Source: Clostridiales bacterium (GTDB lineage Bacteria > Bacillota > Clostridia > Peptostreptococcales > Anaerovoracaceae). From it: 64,000 nt of DNA. The stretch is taken from assembly GCA_015243575.1 (NCBI GenBank), contig CP042469.1, positions 3,004,929-3,068,928 of the forward strand. The letters are read 5' to 3'. The notes beneath the pieces are model-generated. The model searched no databases. It was not told the DNA's origin and saw only the letters and a program-made list of their open reading frames with translations. Below are positions 17,882 through 26,428 of the stretch, piece by piece (positions within the stretch are counted from its first letter, which is position 1; each line of letters begins with the position of its first letter). The position numbers were made by a program, and so were the translations under genes.

Positions 17882-18334
17882 CTATCGCTGCCTTAGCTTC
17901 TCCAATCTGCCATTGAGCATCTCGCGATCAAAGGATGCGCAGATTCTTCTATCATTTTGATCCAGAATTCTATAGTGCTGTGAGATAATATTCTGCTGAA
18001 GTTTGAAAGCATCCGATTCCTCAAGGGTCTTCCACCAGATCTTCCCTCCAAGCGTTTTGGGATAGTCCGGTTCCAAATCTTCAAATGCCAGTGCAAGGAT
18101 GATATCGGTGGCTTCGCCGCCTAGGGTTCCCGCCAGAACCTCGCTTCTTCGAAAGATCGTACACAGTGCAACCGCACCGGTCCACCCTAGTGAGGACCGC
18201 CCCTTTTCGATTTGCACGAGTGTTTTCTTTGACAATCCCAGAATATCCGCCATTTTTTCCTGATTATATCCATACTCAGTTCGTACTAGCTTCAGCTTGT
18301 CATCAGCCTTTTTAATAAACTCATTTCGATTCAT
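17882..18334 (-). CDS. XRE-family helix-turn-helix regulator
   Basis: DNA-binding protein of about 150 residues. The HTH lies at about residues 14-60 (YNQEKMADILGLSKKTLVQI, then EKGRSSLGW). The C-terminal half is a conserved-looking extension of unknown role with Trp-rich GGKIWWKTLEE. A GTG at 18364 is rejected since it sits inside the hairpin that terminates rubredoxin; the ATG at 18334 is preferred although its SD is weak. Targets unknown. Confidence 0.78.
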   Translation of the reverse strand: MNRNEFIKKADDKLKLVRTEYGYNQEKMADILGLSKKTLVQIEKGRSSLGWTGAVALCTIFRRSEVLAGTLGGEATDIILALAFEDLEPDYPKTLGGKIWWKTLEESDAFKLQQNIISQHYRILDQNDRRICASFDREMLNGRLEKLRQR

Positions 18335-18361
18335 CGCAGCATCCCATTCTGTACAAAGAAT

Positions 18362-18384
18362 CACCCTGCTTCTGACAGGGTGAT
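18362..18384 (-). terminator. terminator after rubredoxin
   Basis: TCACCCTG and CAGGGTGA form an 8-bp stem with a 7-nt loop 10 bp after the rubredoxin stop on the minus strand, followed by a short T-rich stretch. Confidence 0.65.
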
Positions 18385-18394
18385 CTTCTAACTG

Positions 18395-18553
18395 TTATTT
18401 TAATTCAAAATCATCTTTACCTGCGCCGCATAACGGACACTCAAAGTCGTCCGGTACATCAGTCCATTTTGTTCCGGGAGCTACGCCCTGTTCATCACAG
18501 CCAGCTTCCTCATCGTAAATGTATCCGCAGAGCTTGCATTCATATTGTGCCAT
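18395..18553 (-). CDS. rubredoxin
   Basis: Electron carrier of 52 residues with one Fe bound by four Cys in CKLCGYIYD and [12 protein letters not shown]. Length, the [16 protein letters not shown] segment and the first residues [10 protein letters not shown] match classic rubredoxins. The start at 18553 has SD GAAAGGAG; a longer frame from 18658 adds unrelated residues. Such carriers serve oxygen and peroxide detoxification in anaerobes, but no partner reductase is next to it. Confidence 0.96.
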   Translation of the reverse strand: MAQYECKLCGYIYDEEAGCDEQGVAPGTKWTDVPDDFECPLCGAGKDDFELK

Positions 18554-18698
18554 GGTTAATCTCCTTTCCGTTTTTGAAAAATGGTTTTTCCTATGTTTCT
18601 GCATCGTTGTCAAGAATGTCAGCAAATTTTCGCTGGACCCGGCAACAACGCGATACAAAGATATTATACCACTTTATTCAGATCTTAAAAGGAAAATA

Positions 18699-21143
18699 TT
18701 ACAACTCTTCAGTCATTTCCGATGTCCATGGTTCCAGCATCACAACGGCTTTGAACAAATCACCGTCGATCTTGATGTCAAATCGCCCGTTTTGAAGGCG
18801 TACAAGATCCTTGGCAATGGCAAGACCCAGCCCGCTCCCCTCTGTTGCGCGGGATTCATCTCCACGTTTGAAGCGTTCCATTAATTCGTCAGCATCGATA
18901 TTCAGCTCCTCCTTGGAAATATTTTTCATCTCCAGAATCGTTGCAGGGTTCTGTCCTCTTCCGCCTTCCCTCACCATAAGATCCAGATAAACCCTGGAAC
19001 CTTTCTGCGCGTATTTGAGCACATTGCCAAGGAGATTTTCTAACACTCTCCAGAGAAGCTGCCCGTCTGCTCTGACGTAATACCTTTCATCGGCGGCGTT
19101 GATTCGAAATTCCAGCCCCGACGCTTCGATCCGATCTCCCATCTCACCCAGACCTTGATTGATCAGAGAAAGCAGGTCAACTTTCTCAAAACGGACCGGT
19201 ATTGCGCCACTGGATGCTTTTGCTGCTTCAAAGAGATCTTCTGTCAGCTTTTTCAGCCGCATACTCTTTTGATCCAAGACATCCAGGTATTTGTCTGCAT
19301 CCGGGTGGTCAAAACCCTCTTTTTTCAGAAGATCAATATAGGTGATGATTGACGTCAGCGGGGTCTTTAAGTCATGGGATACATTGGAAATCAAATCCGT
19401 TTTCAGCCTCTGATTCTTAAGCTCATTTTGGATCGCAACTTCCGATGCTCTGGAGATTTCATTGATATCTCTAGCCAGATCATCCAAAACAGTATCTCCT
19501 TGGGCAGGAATCTTATAGGAGAGATTGCCGTTTTTCACTTCACGAACGCCGTTTTTCACCGCTTCAAACTTCTTGACCCATTTGGGTGCAAAGACCAGAA
19601 TCAATGCAGCCACAAGAGGTGCACCAATTACCGTTGCCGAAACCAGGCATACTGCAAGGGTAATCAAAACGACCTTTCGCATCAGACTGCTCCCCGCATA
19701 AATCGCTTTCAGCCCTTTCCACAGCGCTAAAGCCGCGATCCAAATGATCGAATTGTTTAGGAATCTGCCAGTCTTCACATTTCTCACAACGGATAGAATA
19801 AAGCACAATCCAAGGCTGGCAGAAACAAATCCTACTACGACAGCCAGAAGCGTATTCAGATATAAAGGCCCACTGTAAAAATACCTCATATCGTTGTAAG
19901 CCACACCGTAGTTGACCGTATTCATCAGCAGCCCAAAGAATATTGCCCCACCTCCAAAGAAGAGGATTCCGATTGCAATCATTTGAAGCTCTGTAAAGAT
20001 CCTGTCGATCCGGCTAAGCCGCAGATTGCCCTCCTCATCCCGTTCTCCGGTGAAGATCAGCAGATAGATGAGCAGGATCAAGGAAGCGAGCATACACAAA
20101 AGGGTCATGGGAACCCACTGCAGGATTTCCGCTTTCGCTTCGGTAAACTCTGCCGACTTTGCCGCGAGAAAACTCTCGTCGTACGCAATGCAGACCTGAA
20201 GTTCGTCATTGTAATACCGATCCAGTTGCTTTTCCAATTCCTTGTCAAAATTCTTCAAGGAACCATTGAATCCTTCGGGTGCGGGCGGATTTTTCATGAC
20301 GCTGCCCTCCCGATAAATCATGTATGCTGATTGATCGGTAAATTTCACCAGATCGGATTCTTTCAAGCCTTTTTGCCCGTCTTCCCCTTGATTTTGCGAG
20401 CTGTCTGTTACTCTAAGCCAATCTGCATTTTGAATGGGATTGGTTGCAGATGCTTCTCCTGCCGCCGCTTCTTGAACATCGGCTGGTTCGTTTTCAGTCT
20501 CCACTTCCCTTGTGGGTACGCTCAGTTTTTTTTCTGAAGCGACGATGCTAACCGACGGTTTTCTACCCGGTAGATTTGTAATCTCGTTCTGTCCGTCCGT
20601 TGCAAAATAAGTAAATCCCTGTATGTTGTCCAGATCCCGTCGTTCCATGTAATAGGCCTGTAGATCCTCCTGAATTAGCACCTGCTTGACTTCTCCGACT
20701 TTATCCGGATAATCCCTCTGAAATCTTTCTTTCACACCGGGAGCATAGTAGTCTCCATACCGATCCGCAAAGTTCGACCCCACAACAGAACCATCTATCG
20801 TTATTGTGGTTGTCTCTCTCGAACCGTTATAATAGGTTGATTGATGATAAGCTCCCTCATAAAAAAGTGACTGCATGGCATCATCCAGTCGCTCCTGCGT
20901 GATGGTACCGCCGCTATTAATATAATCCTCTCCTTTGTATTCACTCAGGATATAGAGGATGCGATTGGTCTTCTCATCAAAATTTCTATGAAACGCCGCA
21001 CTCTTTTCATAACTAGAGTATAAAAGCACATCGTCGATCCCGCTTCCGTAATCGGTATGATCCACTGCTCTGTAAATATATGCAAAGCCTGTCAGCGACC
21101 CCAAAAAAAACAGGACGCAGAGGAAAAATGCGATCCGTTTCAT
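18699..21143 (-). CDS. multi-pass sensor histidine kinase
   Basis: Membrane kinase of 814 residues that should phosphorylate the adjacent response regulator. Seen: one N-terminal membrane helix (about 3-22), a long extracytoplasmic domain (about 25-340), five further hydrophobic helices (about 345-525), a HAMP-like linker, the H-box SNVSHDLKTPLTS, N-box LENLLGNVLKY and G-boxes ending GSGLGLAIAKDL. Start set at 21143 behind GGAAAG, 14 bp after the regulator stop; 21182 would overlap the upstream gene. The signal is unknown; the large outer domain suggests an envelope or peptide ligand. Confidence 0.92.
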   Translation of the reverse strand: MKRIAFFLCVLFFLGSLTGFAYIYRAVDHTDYGSGIDDVLLYSSYEKSAAFHRNFDEKTNRILYILSEYKGEDYINSGGTITQERLDDAMQSLFYEGAYHQSTYYNGSRETTTITIDGSVVGSNFADRYGDYYAPGVKERFQRDYPDKVGEVKQVLIQEDLQAYYMERRDLDNIQGFTYFATDGQNEITNLPGRKPSVSIVASEKKLSVPTREVETENEPADVQEAAAGEASATNPIQNADWLRVTDSSQNQGEDGQKGLKESDLVKFTDQSAYMIYREGSVMKNPPAPEGFNGSLKNFDKELEKQLDRYYNDELQVCIAYDESFLAAKSAEFTEAKAEILQWVPMTLLCMLASLILLIYLLIFTGERDEEGNLRLSRIDRIFTELQMIAIGILFFGGGAIFFGLLMNTVNYGVAYNDMRYFYSGPLYLNTLLAVVVGFVSASLGLCFILSVVRNVKTGRFLNNSIIWIAALALWKGLKAIYAGSSLMRKVVLITLAVCLVSATVIGAPLVAALILVFAPKWVKKFEAVKNGVREVKNGNLSYKIPAQGDTVLDDLARDINEISRASEVAIQNELKNQRLKTDLISNVSHDLKTPLTSIITYIDLLKKEGFDHPDADKYLDVLDQKSMRLKKLTEDLFEAAKASSGAIPVRFEKVDLLSLINQGLGEMGDRIEASGLEFRINAADERYYVRADGQLLWRVLENLLGNVLKYAQKGSRVYLDLMVREGGRGQNPATILEMKNISKEELNIDADELMERFKRGDESRATEGSGLGLAIAKDLVRLQNGRFDIKIDGDLFKAVVMLEPWTSEMTEEL

Positions 21144-21156
21144 CGTCTTTCCGGTA

Positions 21157-21843
21157 CTAAAGTTTTTCAATTTTATATCCAATTCCCCACACCACCTTTA
21201 AATATCTCGGCTCCTTCGGGTTGATTTCAATCTTCTCCCGAATTCTCCTGATATGCACTGCCACCGTATTTTCCGGATGAAAGGATGGTTCATTCCAAAC
21301 CACTTCATAGATCCGCTCCATGGAAAACACTTTGCCTGCATTTTCTGTCAATAATTTTAAAATTCCGTACTCAATGGGTGTGACTGGCACCTGTTCCCCG
21401 TCTACTGCGACGGTCTTCGCCTCGTCATCCACTGCTAGCCCCCCTGATTTAAACACCCCTGTTTTCTTTTCCAGACTTCCAAGACTGACATACCGTCTGA
21501 GCTGAGATTTTACCCGCGCAATCAGCTCAAGCGGATTAAATGGTTTTGTAATGTAATCATCCGCTCCCAAATTCAGTCCGGTCACCTTGTCGTAATCCTC
21601 AGACTTCGCAGAAAGCATAATGATTGGGATATTTTTTTCTTCTCTGATCTTCATGGTTGTTCTCATGCCATCCATTCTGGGCATCATAATATCCATCAAG
21701 ACCAGATGAAGCTCCTCTTTGCGGACGATTTCCAGCGCCTCAATTCCATCATAAGCCTTAAAAACGTTAAACCCCTCGTTTCTCAGATAGACCTCAATGG
21801 CTCCCACAATCTCTCTGTCATCATCGCAAATTAAAATATTCAT
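21157..21843 (-). CDS. OmpR/PhoB-family response regulator
   Basis: 228 residues. The receiver domain has the acidic pocket (CDDD), phosphoacceptor Asp in LVLMDIMMPRMDG and conserved Lys in DYITKPFNPLEL. The C-terminal winged helix is recognised from NTVAVHIRRIREKIE and YLKVVWGIGYK. The start at 21843 (MNILICDDD) agrees with family N-termini; a TTG 18 bp upstream is less likely. First gene of the two-component operon. Confidence 0.94.
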   Translation of the reverse strand: MNILICDDDREIVGAIEVYLRNEGFNVFKAYDGIEALEIVRKEELHLVLMDIMMPRMDGMRTTMKIREEKNIPIIMLSAKSEDYDKVTGLNLGADDYITKPFNPLELIARVKSQLRRYVSLGSLEKKTGVFKSGGLAVDDEAKTVAVDGEQVPVTPIEYGILKLLTENAGKVFSMERIYEVVWNEPSFHPENTVAVHIRRIREKIEINPKEPRYLKVVWGIGYKIEKL

Positions 21844-21879
21844 CCTCACTGCTCCCTCCAACCCGAATTCATTCTATTA

Positions 21880-22250
21880 CTCTGCGCACTGCAACAGCAA
21901 GTGACGCAAGCAGCTTAACTCCAATACCCCCTTTCCTTTCATGGCCGAGGTCGTTTTGCCCCGCTATAAAAAAGGTGGCTTCGCCACTTCCGCTAGGGAA
22001 CCCTATGGTTCCCTTCAACGGCCTTCGGCCTCCGACTCGCTTCGCTCCCTGCTGTCCGTTTTTCCATTTCAGCTGAAGCTGCGGAAAAAAGGCGGCGGTT
22101 GCCTTTTTGCCCCAAGCTTGCTTGGCTAGGCAAAACGGACAGCGTAGCAAGCTTGCTTGCGTAGGAGTTCCATTTATGGAACGTTGCGAGCAGCCTGAGC
22201 ACCCTTCTTTATCGGCGAGGGGTGCCCCCTCTGCACTCCCCATTTTTTAT
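21880..22250. repeat. hairpin-dense non-coding block
   Basis: About 350 bp contains many short inverted repeats: GTGGC/GCCAC, AGGGAACC/GGTTCCCT, GGCC-TTC-GGCC, CCAAGC/GCTTGG, GCAAGC/GCTTGC, GTTCCAT/ATGGAAC, and a long-range pair GCTGTCCGTTTT/AAAACGGACAGC (about 22051-22144). On the minus strand the last hairpin, GTGGCGAAGCCACC, is followed by TTTTTT like a terminator. Open frames here are low-quality. It may encode a structured RNA or be a remnant of a repeat family. Confidence 0.6.
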
Positions 22251-22288
22251 ATAGTAGGAAACGATATTTCCTGCTATATAAAAAATGA
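22241..22288. terminator. AT-rich inverted repeat
   Basis: ATTTTTTATATAGTAGGAAA pairs with a near-perfect copy ending TTTCCTGCTATATAAAAAAT (one mismatch, 7-8 nt loop). The A and T runs at both ends suit a bidirectional terminator. From here to about 22571 the sequence is AT-rich and shows no gene. Confidence 0.5.
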
Positions 22289-22571
22289 TATCGGGAAATT
22301 CTTAATAAATAGTCGACTGAATTCTTACGAATTTATTAACTTATGGTAAATGTTACTAACTTTGTTGCTGTTTTGCTAATGCATATACTTTTATATCATG
22401 ATTTTTCTTATTTTATTTTCTGAATTAACCATTCCATTATACTATTCCCCGTGCAGCGTTTCAATTGCCAGACATTTTAAGACGCTGAGGCTTTTTAGAT
22501 ATCAGATATGGGAATCCAGACAAGTTTAACATCCAGTTAATTTAGAGACGGTGTACTAGTAATAAATTGAT

Positions 22572-22622
22572 TTCAAAAAAACAACAACCGGCAGAAATCT
22601 TAAATCGAGATTCCCGCCGGTT
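22572..22622 (-). terminator. terminator after the OCD-family gene
   Basis: On the minus strand AACCGGCGGGAATCT pairs with AGATTTCTGCCGGTT, then GTTGTTTTTTT. It lies about 60 bp after the stop of the ornithine-cyclodeaminase-family gene. Confidence 0.8.
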
Positions 22623-22680
22623 ATCTGTCAAAGCTGCCGCAGACCATCTTATGCCGCGCACCTTAACTATAATTCTATTA

Positions 22681-23679
22681 TTAAAATTCGATGATGCTCC
22701 CTGCACCTTTTTCCAGAGCAGCTTCATAAATCCGCTGTCCTGTTACCACATCCATAACAGCGGTTCCCGTTGTCTTAAACACGGTGATTTCATCATCATT
22801 CAGACGCCCCTCGACCTTTTGGGCAATGACTTCTCCAAGTTCACCGGTGATTTGTTCCGCTCGGAAGGTTCCATTTTGAATCGGTACGATAAGGTCTCCC
22901 GATTCATTGAGAACGCCGTTTCTCGTGTCCACATATACTTTATCCGCATGGGTAATAAGGTATTCATCTATTTCATTCATTGCCGGAGTATAGGACCCTA
23001 CGCCGTTAATATGACAGCCCTTTTTCGCCAGTCTGCCATCAAAAACGGGTTTTGATGAGGTCGTAACACAGGTAATGATATCGGCATCCGCTACCGCCTC
23101 TTCAGCGGAGGCTGCGGCTGTAATTGTTACGCTGAACTTCTCACCGAACAGCACTGTCATGCGCTCTGCAAAGTCCTTGGCACGTTCCGGGCTGATATCA
23201 TATACTTTTACAAGCTCCACCGGCCGAACAGTAAGCACCGCCTCCAGCTGGGACTCAGCCTGGCCGCCTGTACCAAAGAGCGCAAAAACCTTGCTGTCCT
23301 TCTTTGCCAGGATATCTGTTGCCGCACCCGATACCGCTCCTGTTCTAAGGCGGGTAAGGTATGTACCGTCAATAAGGCTGCAGACCTCTCCTGTTTCCGA
23401 ATTCACGAGAACCATTGTAGCAGGAACACTGGTCAATCCCTTTTCAATATTCTTAGGGAACACGGATACGATTTTAATTCCAAGAGCATTGGCATCTGCG
23501 ACGTAGCCCGGCATATATAAGCTCTGTCCTTCATGCTGCGGAACGTCAAGATTATATCTCAGCGGAACATTACTCTTACCAAGAGAATATAGTTTTAATG
23601 CATCCTTATCTGCCTGGATAGCCTCTTCCATACTGAAAATACGGTTGATTTCACTTTGATTTAGCACAATGATCTTCAT
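22681..23679 (-). CDS. ornithine cyclodeaminase/mu-crystallin family protein
   Basis: NAD(P)-dependent enzyme of 332 residues from the family that includes ornithine cyclodeaminase, alanine dehydrogenase and ketimine reductases. Seen: LTRLRTGAVSGAATDILA, the Rossmann motif LFGTGGQAESQLEAV, DADIITCVTTSSKPVFDG, and HINGVGSYTPAMNEID. Its ATG follows the TauE stop directly, with SD AAAGGAG inside the permease gene, so the two are coupled. Residue-level assignment to one substrate is not possible. The pairing with a TauE/SafE permease suggests turnover of an amino or imino acid, or a sulfonated relative. Confidence 0.87.
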   Translation of the reverse strand: MKIIVLNQSEINRIFSMEEAIQADKDALKLYSLGKSNVPLRYNLDVPQHEGQSLYMPGYVADANALGIKIVSVFPKNIEKGLTSVPATMVLVNSETGEVCSLIDGTYLTRLRTGAVSGAATDILAKKDSKVFALFGTGGQAESQLEAVLTVRPVELVKVYDISPERAKDFAERMTVLFGEKFSVTITAAASAEEAVADADIITCVTTSSKPVFDGRLAKKGCHINGVGSYTPAMNEIDEYLITHADKVYVDTRNGVLNESGDLIVPIQNGTFRAEQITGELGEVIAQKVEGRLNDDEITVFKTTGTAVMDVVTGQRIYEAALEKGAGSIIEF

Positions 23680-24567
23680 TTATTTTGACTCCTTTACATT
23701 CGCTTTGTTTTTTGTCGTACTGAGGAATGTCGTAAAAGCGCTGTAAAGGATCACAACAACAACTACCCACTGTAACGCGGAGACATTCATGCTCTTGACC
23801 GCATATGCCGCAATTAAAACACCAATCACCCCGAAGGTGGAGGTAAAGGCTGTAATTTTACGGGAATAGCTGTCAAGCTTGATAAACTGCATACTTCCAA
23901 CAGGAACGGAGAACGTGCAGGCGCCCATCATAATGGGGAACGCAATGGCAGGGCTCAAACCAAGTGCATACACGGTAGCCATAGTCAGGGCATAAGAGCC
24001 GATACCGATATTATTCAGCGCACCGAATGCAAAGGAGAGTACGCCCAGTGCTACAAGCTTTACGCCTGTAAGACCAATTTCTTCTCCACCGGAAGGATAC
24101 ACGCCAAATTTACCTGCGAGAATGAGAATTGCAGCAATGAGAAGACCAGCCGACACGAATCGTTTGATGGTATCTACCGGCAGTTTAACAACGTAACGGG
24201 GGCTTAAATAGGATCCGACGATCTGCGCGACAATCGCAACGATCAGGGTTACAAGATCCACATCAATTGCAGAAATATAGACCAGTGCCATTACTGCAAC
24301 GGGGATAACGCACTGGGCATTCATTGTACCCGGCAGTTTTTTATCCTCAACCCATTTTAACTTAGGGTATAAGCTTGCAGAAATGGCAAAGTCTGAAATT
24401 CCGAATGTAGAAAAGAAAAAGATAACGAAAGAAGAAAATGCCTGTGCAATAGGATTGCCGGCTTCCTTAAAAGTTTCTGCCTTGTGCGCAATCAAGTCAC
24501 GAATAAATGAGATTGCAAAGGCACCGTTTACAACAACGATTAATGCCAGAACGATTTTTACGACCAT
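23680..24567 (-). CDS. TauE/SafE-family permease
   Basis: Membrane protein of 295 residues, with about eight hydrophobic segments in two halves. The family moves sulfite, sulfoacetate and other small organic anions. Recognised by GNPIAQAFSSFVIFFFSTFGISDFA-type first repeat and the second repeat GALNNIGIGSYALTMATVYALG, which carry the family's paired motifs. Second gene of a TrmB-permease-OCD operon. Direction of transport and substrate unknown. Confidence 0.86.
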   Translation of the reverse strand: MVVKIVLALIVVVNGAFAISFIRDLIAHKAETFKEAGNPIAQAFSSFVIFFFSTFGISDFAISASLYPKLKWVEDKKLPGTMNAQCVIPVAVMALVYISAIDVDLVTLIVAIVAQIVGSYLSPRYVVKLPVDTIKRFVSAGLLIAAILILAGKFGVYPSGGEEIGLTGVKLVALGVLSFAFGALNNIGIGSYALTMATVYALGLSPAIAFPIMMGACTFSVPVGSMQFIKLDSYSRKITAFTSTFGVIGVLIAAYAVKSMNVSALQWVVVVVILYSAFTTFLSTTKNKANVKESK

Positions 24568-24590
24568 GGTAAAACCTCCATATGTTTCCT

Positions 24591-25403
24591 TTAATGAATA
24601 GCAAACACATCTCGGACACCCTCCATATCCTCGCCAAAACGTTCACGCATCTGCTCGCCGAAGAGATCGATCATGCGAATGGCATAAGCATCATGCTGCA
24701 CATACTCCTTTGCAAAGAAAACCATACTGGCATTTTTCGTATATGCCGCATCCGCCACAGCGGAATTTCGTATGGAAGCATGTAGCATTTCCATCTCATC
24801 TGTCACTACCGTCAGCCACCGGCACCCTGTTTCCTGCAGCTTGTCCTCTTCGAACCCGTGCTTGTAAACATGTTTCAACTTGGTATGATACTGCTCTTTT
24901 CTGTCATATAAAATCACCAGCAGCCTTATATTCTCTTTATGTTCCTTCTCCAACAGCAGTTTTTCAACCTCCTCGGTCAATTCCTCCTGCCAGATCTGGA
25001 TCATTAGATTTTTTTCCGATGCGCGAATCATTTCCTTACACTTATCAAGTATGCATTGATATCCCGTCATCTTCCAAATTTGCTCATCATCCACTGCATG
25101 GGTGTATTTTTCTGCTTCCTGCTGGAGTTCCTGAATTCCTTCATCCACGGAAGCTTGAATCAAACTGCTCAGCCTGTCGATGGACTCTGCACGGTACAAA
25201 ACAGTTTTATTTCCGGTTGTGGTTACGACCACACCGCGGCTTACAAGCATTTCAAGCGCGTTGTAAACCTTACTGCGGGGTACCCCAGAGGTTTTGCTTA
25301 CCTCATATCCCGTCTGAATTCCGTTCTGTAAAAGAGCCATGTAGACCTTCGCTTCTGTTTCCGTATAATTGAAACGCCGCAGTACCTGTATAATCCGTTC
25401 CAT
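24591..25403 (-). CDS. TrmB-family transcriptional regulator
   Basis: 270 residues. The N-terminal winged helix matches TrmB (FNYTETEAKVYMALLQNG, then SGVPRSKVYNALEML), followed by a helical spacer and a C-terminal effector domain. Start at 25403 behind GGGAGGTGA; an upstream ATG overlaps that SD. It heads the operon with the permease and OCD-family enzyme, so it probably senses their substrate. Two AAAATTTTC palindromes just upstream (about 25445-25470) may be its own operators. Confidence 0.88.
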   Translation of the reverse strand: MERIIQVLRRFNYTETEAKVYMALLQNGIQTGYEVSKTSGVPRSKVYNALEMLVSRGVVVTTTGNKTVLYRAESIDRLSSLIQASVDEGIQELQQEAEKYTHAVDDEQIWKMTGYQCILDKCKEMIRASEKNLMIQIWQEELTEEVEKLLLEKEHKENIRLLVILYDRKEQYHTKLKHVYKHGFEEDKLQETGCRWLTVVTDEMEMLHASIRNSAVADAAYTKNASMVFFAKEYVQHDAYAIRMIDLFGEQMRERFGEDMEGVRDVFAIH

Positions 25404-25426
25404 AATTCTCACCTCCCTTCGCATTA

Positions 25427-25472
25427 ATTATAACGCATTCGCGGAAAATTTTCGACTCCAGAAAATTTTCTT
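25427..25472 (-). promoter_or_regulatory. proximal -10 with two AAAATTTTC dyads
   Basis: On the minus strand AGAAAATTTTCT and GAAAATTTTC stand 18-19 bp apart, directly upstream of a TATAAT at 25427-25432, with no proper -35. That is a typical layout for an activator-dependent or autoregulated promoter of the TrmB operon. Confidence 0.5.
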
Positions 25473-25633
25473 ACTTCTGCGCGTCTCAACGTTACGAAGT
25501 GGAGCTTCTGCTCGTCATATCGATACGGCTCGCGGGTCCTCAAGTATCAGGAAATTTCTTGTTTCATTCTTTTTTGATTTTAAAAGATCAGTATTTAGGG
25601 AGTACTTTTTGTTATTAGCTACCCTCGGTAACT

Positions 25634-25661
25634 ATTATATACTTCGTTATTAGTTTGTCAA
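25634..25661 (-). promoter_or_regulatory. distal promoter of the TrmB operon
   Basis: Minus strand TTGACA, 16 bp, TATAAT. If used, it would give a leader of about 220 nt before the TrmB start. The leader shows no riboswitch I recognise. Confidence 0.6.
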
Positions 25662-25818
25662 TATTTTTTCTATATTTTATTTTATCGAGTCAGTTTTATC
25701 CCATTAGATACAGATAGAATGTTGAATAAAATGCAATCAGTTCTATTTCTTGTGAAACTTTGTTAATTATTTAATCCTATTAGCAATCGAAGCAAAATCA
25801 TATCCAATAAAAATTATC

Positions 25819-25847
25819 TTGACACTTAAATTTTTTCGGCATATACT
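25819..25847 (+). promoter_or_regulatory. sigma-A promoter of the T-box/trpB2 unit
   Basis: TTGACA at 25819-25824, 17-bp spacer, TATACT at 25842-25847. Transcription would start near 25854, just ahead of the T-box leader. Confidence 0.85.
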
Positions 25848-25879
25848 ACAGAAAATAGTAAAACGGAGCAATTCCATTC

Positions 25880-26250
25880 AGGCTCAAGCTGGGGAATTCC
25901 CGTGCAAACCGTTGAGTAAGAAGAGTAGGTGTAGACCTTCCTTTCACAGAGAGTCGCTGGCGGTGGAATAGCGACAGGGGAAACTAGACTGAATGGACTT
26001 ATGAGGGCAGGACGAAATTAGCAAGATTTGCGCAGATAATTTTCCGACATACGTAAGCAAGAGCAAGCGAGTTGGCAACGCAGCATAGCGCAAAATTAAC
26101 AAGCAAGAGTAGTGCCTGACGGGACCTCCACCCGTTACCAAGGGAGCATGTATGAAGTACATGGAATGAGTGGGCGCTTGCGCCAATCGGGGTGGTACCG
26201 CAGAAGTTTAGCTTTTGTCCCAGAGAAATCTGAGACGGAGGCTTTTTTTA
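25880..26250 (+). promoter_or_regulatory. T-box leader, tryptophan specifier (TGG)
   Basis: Regulatory RNA that reads the charging state of a tRNA and chooses between terminator and antiterminator. Stem I: AGTA of the specifier loop, the AGAGAG bulge (about 25948) and, on the 3' side, GAA-TGG-A with the codon TGG at 25994-25996 followed by the expected purine. The T-box GGGGTGGTACCGC is at 26189-26201, and the terminator hairpin with a run of seven T ends near 26249. The codon for Trp agrees with the downstream trpB2. The antiterminator bulge is TGGT, which pairs best with an A discriminator base and only by wobble with G. Confidence 0.93.
26210..26249 (+). terminator. T-box intrinsic terminator
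   Basis: GTCCCAGA-GAAA-TCTGAGAC stem extended by AGC/GCT and followed by TTTTTTT. Formed when charged tRNA-Trp is abundant. A smaller hairpin (GATGTG/CACATC, about 26369-26394) follows before the trpB2 SD. Confidence 0.85.
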
Positions 26251-26428
26251 TTGTCCGGAGCCTACGGTTCTGAACACAAAAGAGTGCCAGGACTCGCCTC
26301 ATCTCCAAAACAACGGACTAAAATCTTGTAAAATGGAAAGATTTATGAACAGCATCACTGTCAAGGCCGATGTGAAAGCTCTTAGAGCCACATCCCCTCG
26401 CAGCGGATAGTATGAAAGGAGAAAAACA

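Noticed and set aside
21869-22243. 124-codon minus frame in the hairpin block
   Set aside because: Dominated by inverted repeats, no SD, overlapping frames on both strands.
25944-26186. 80-codon minus frame
   Set aside because: Lies inside the T-box leader on the opposite strand.
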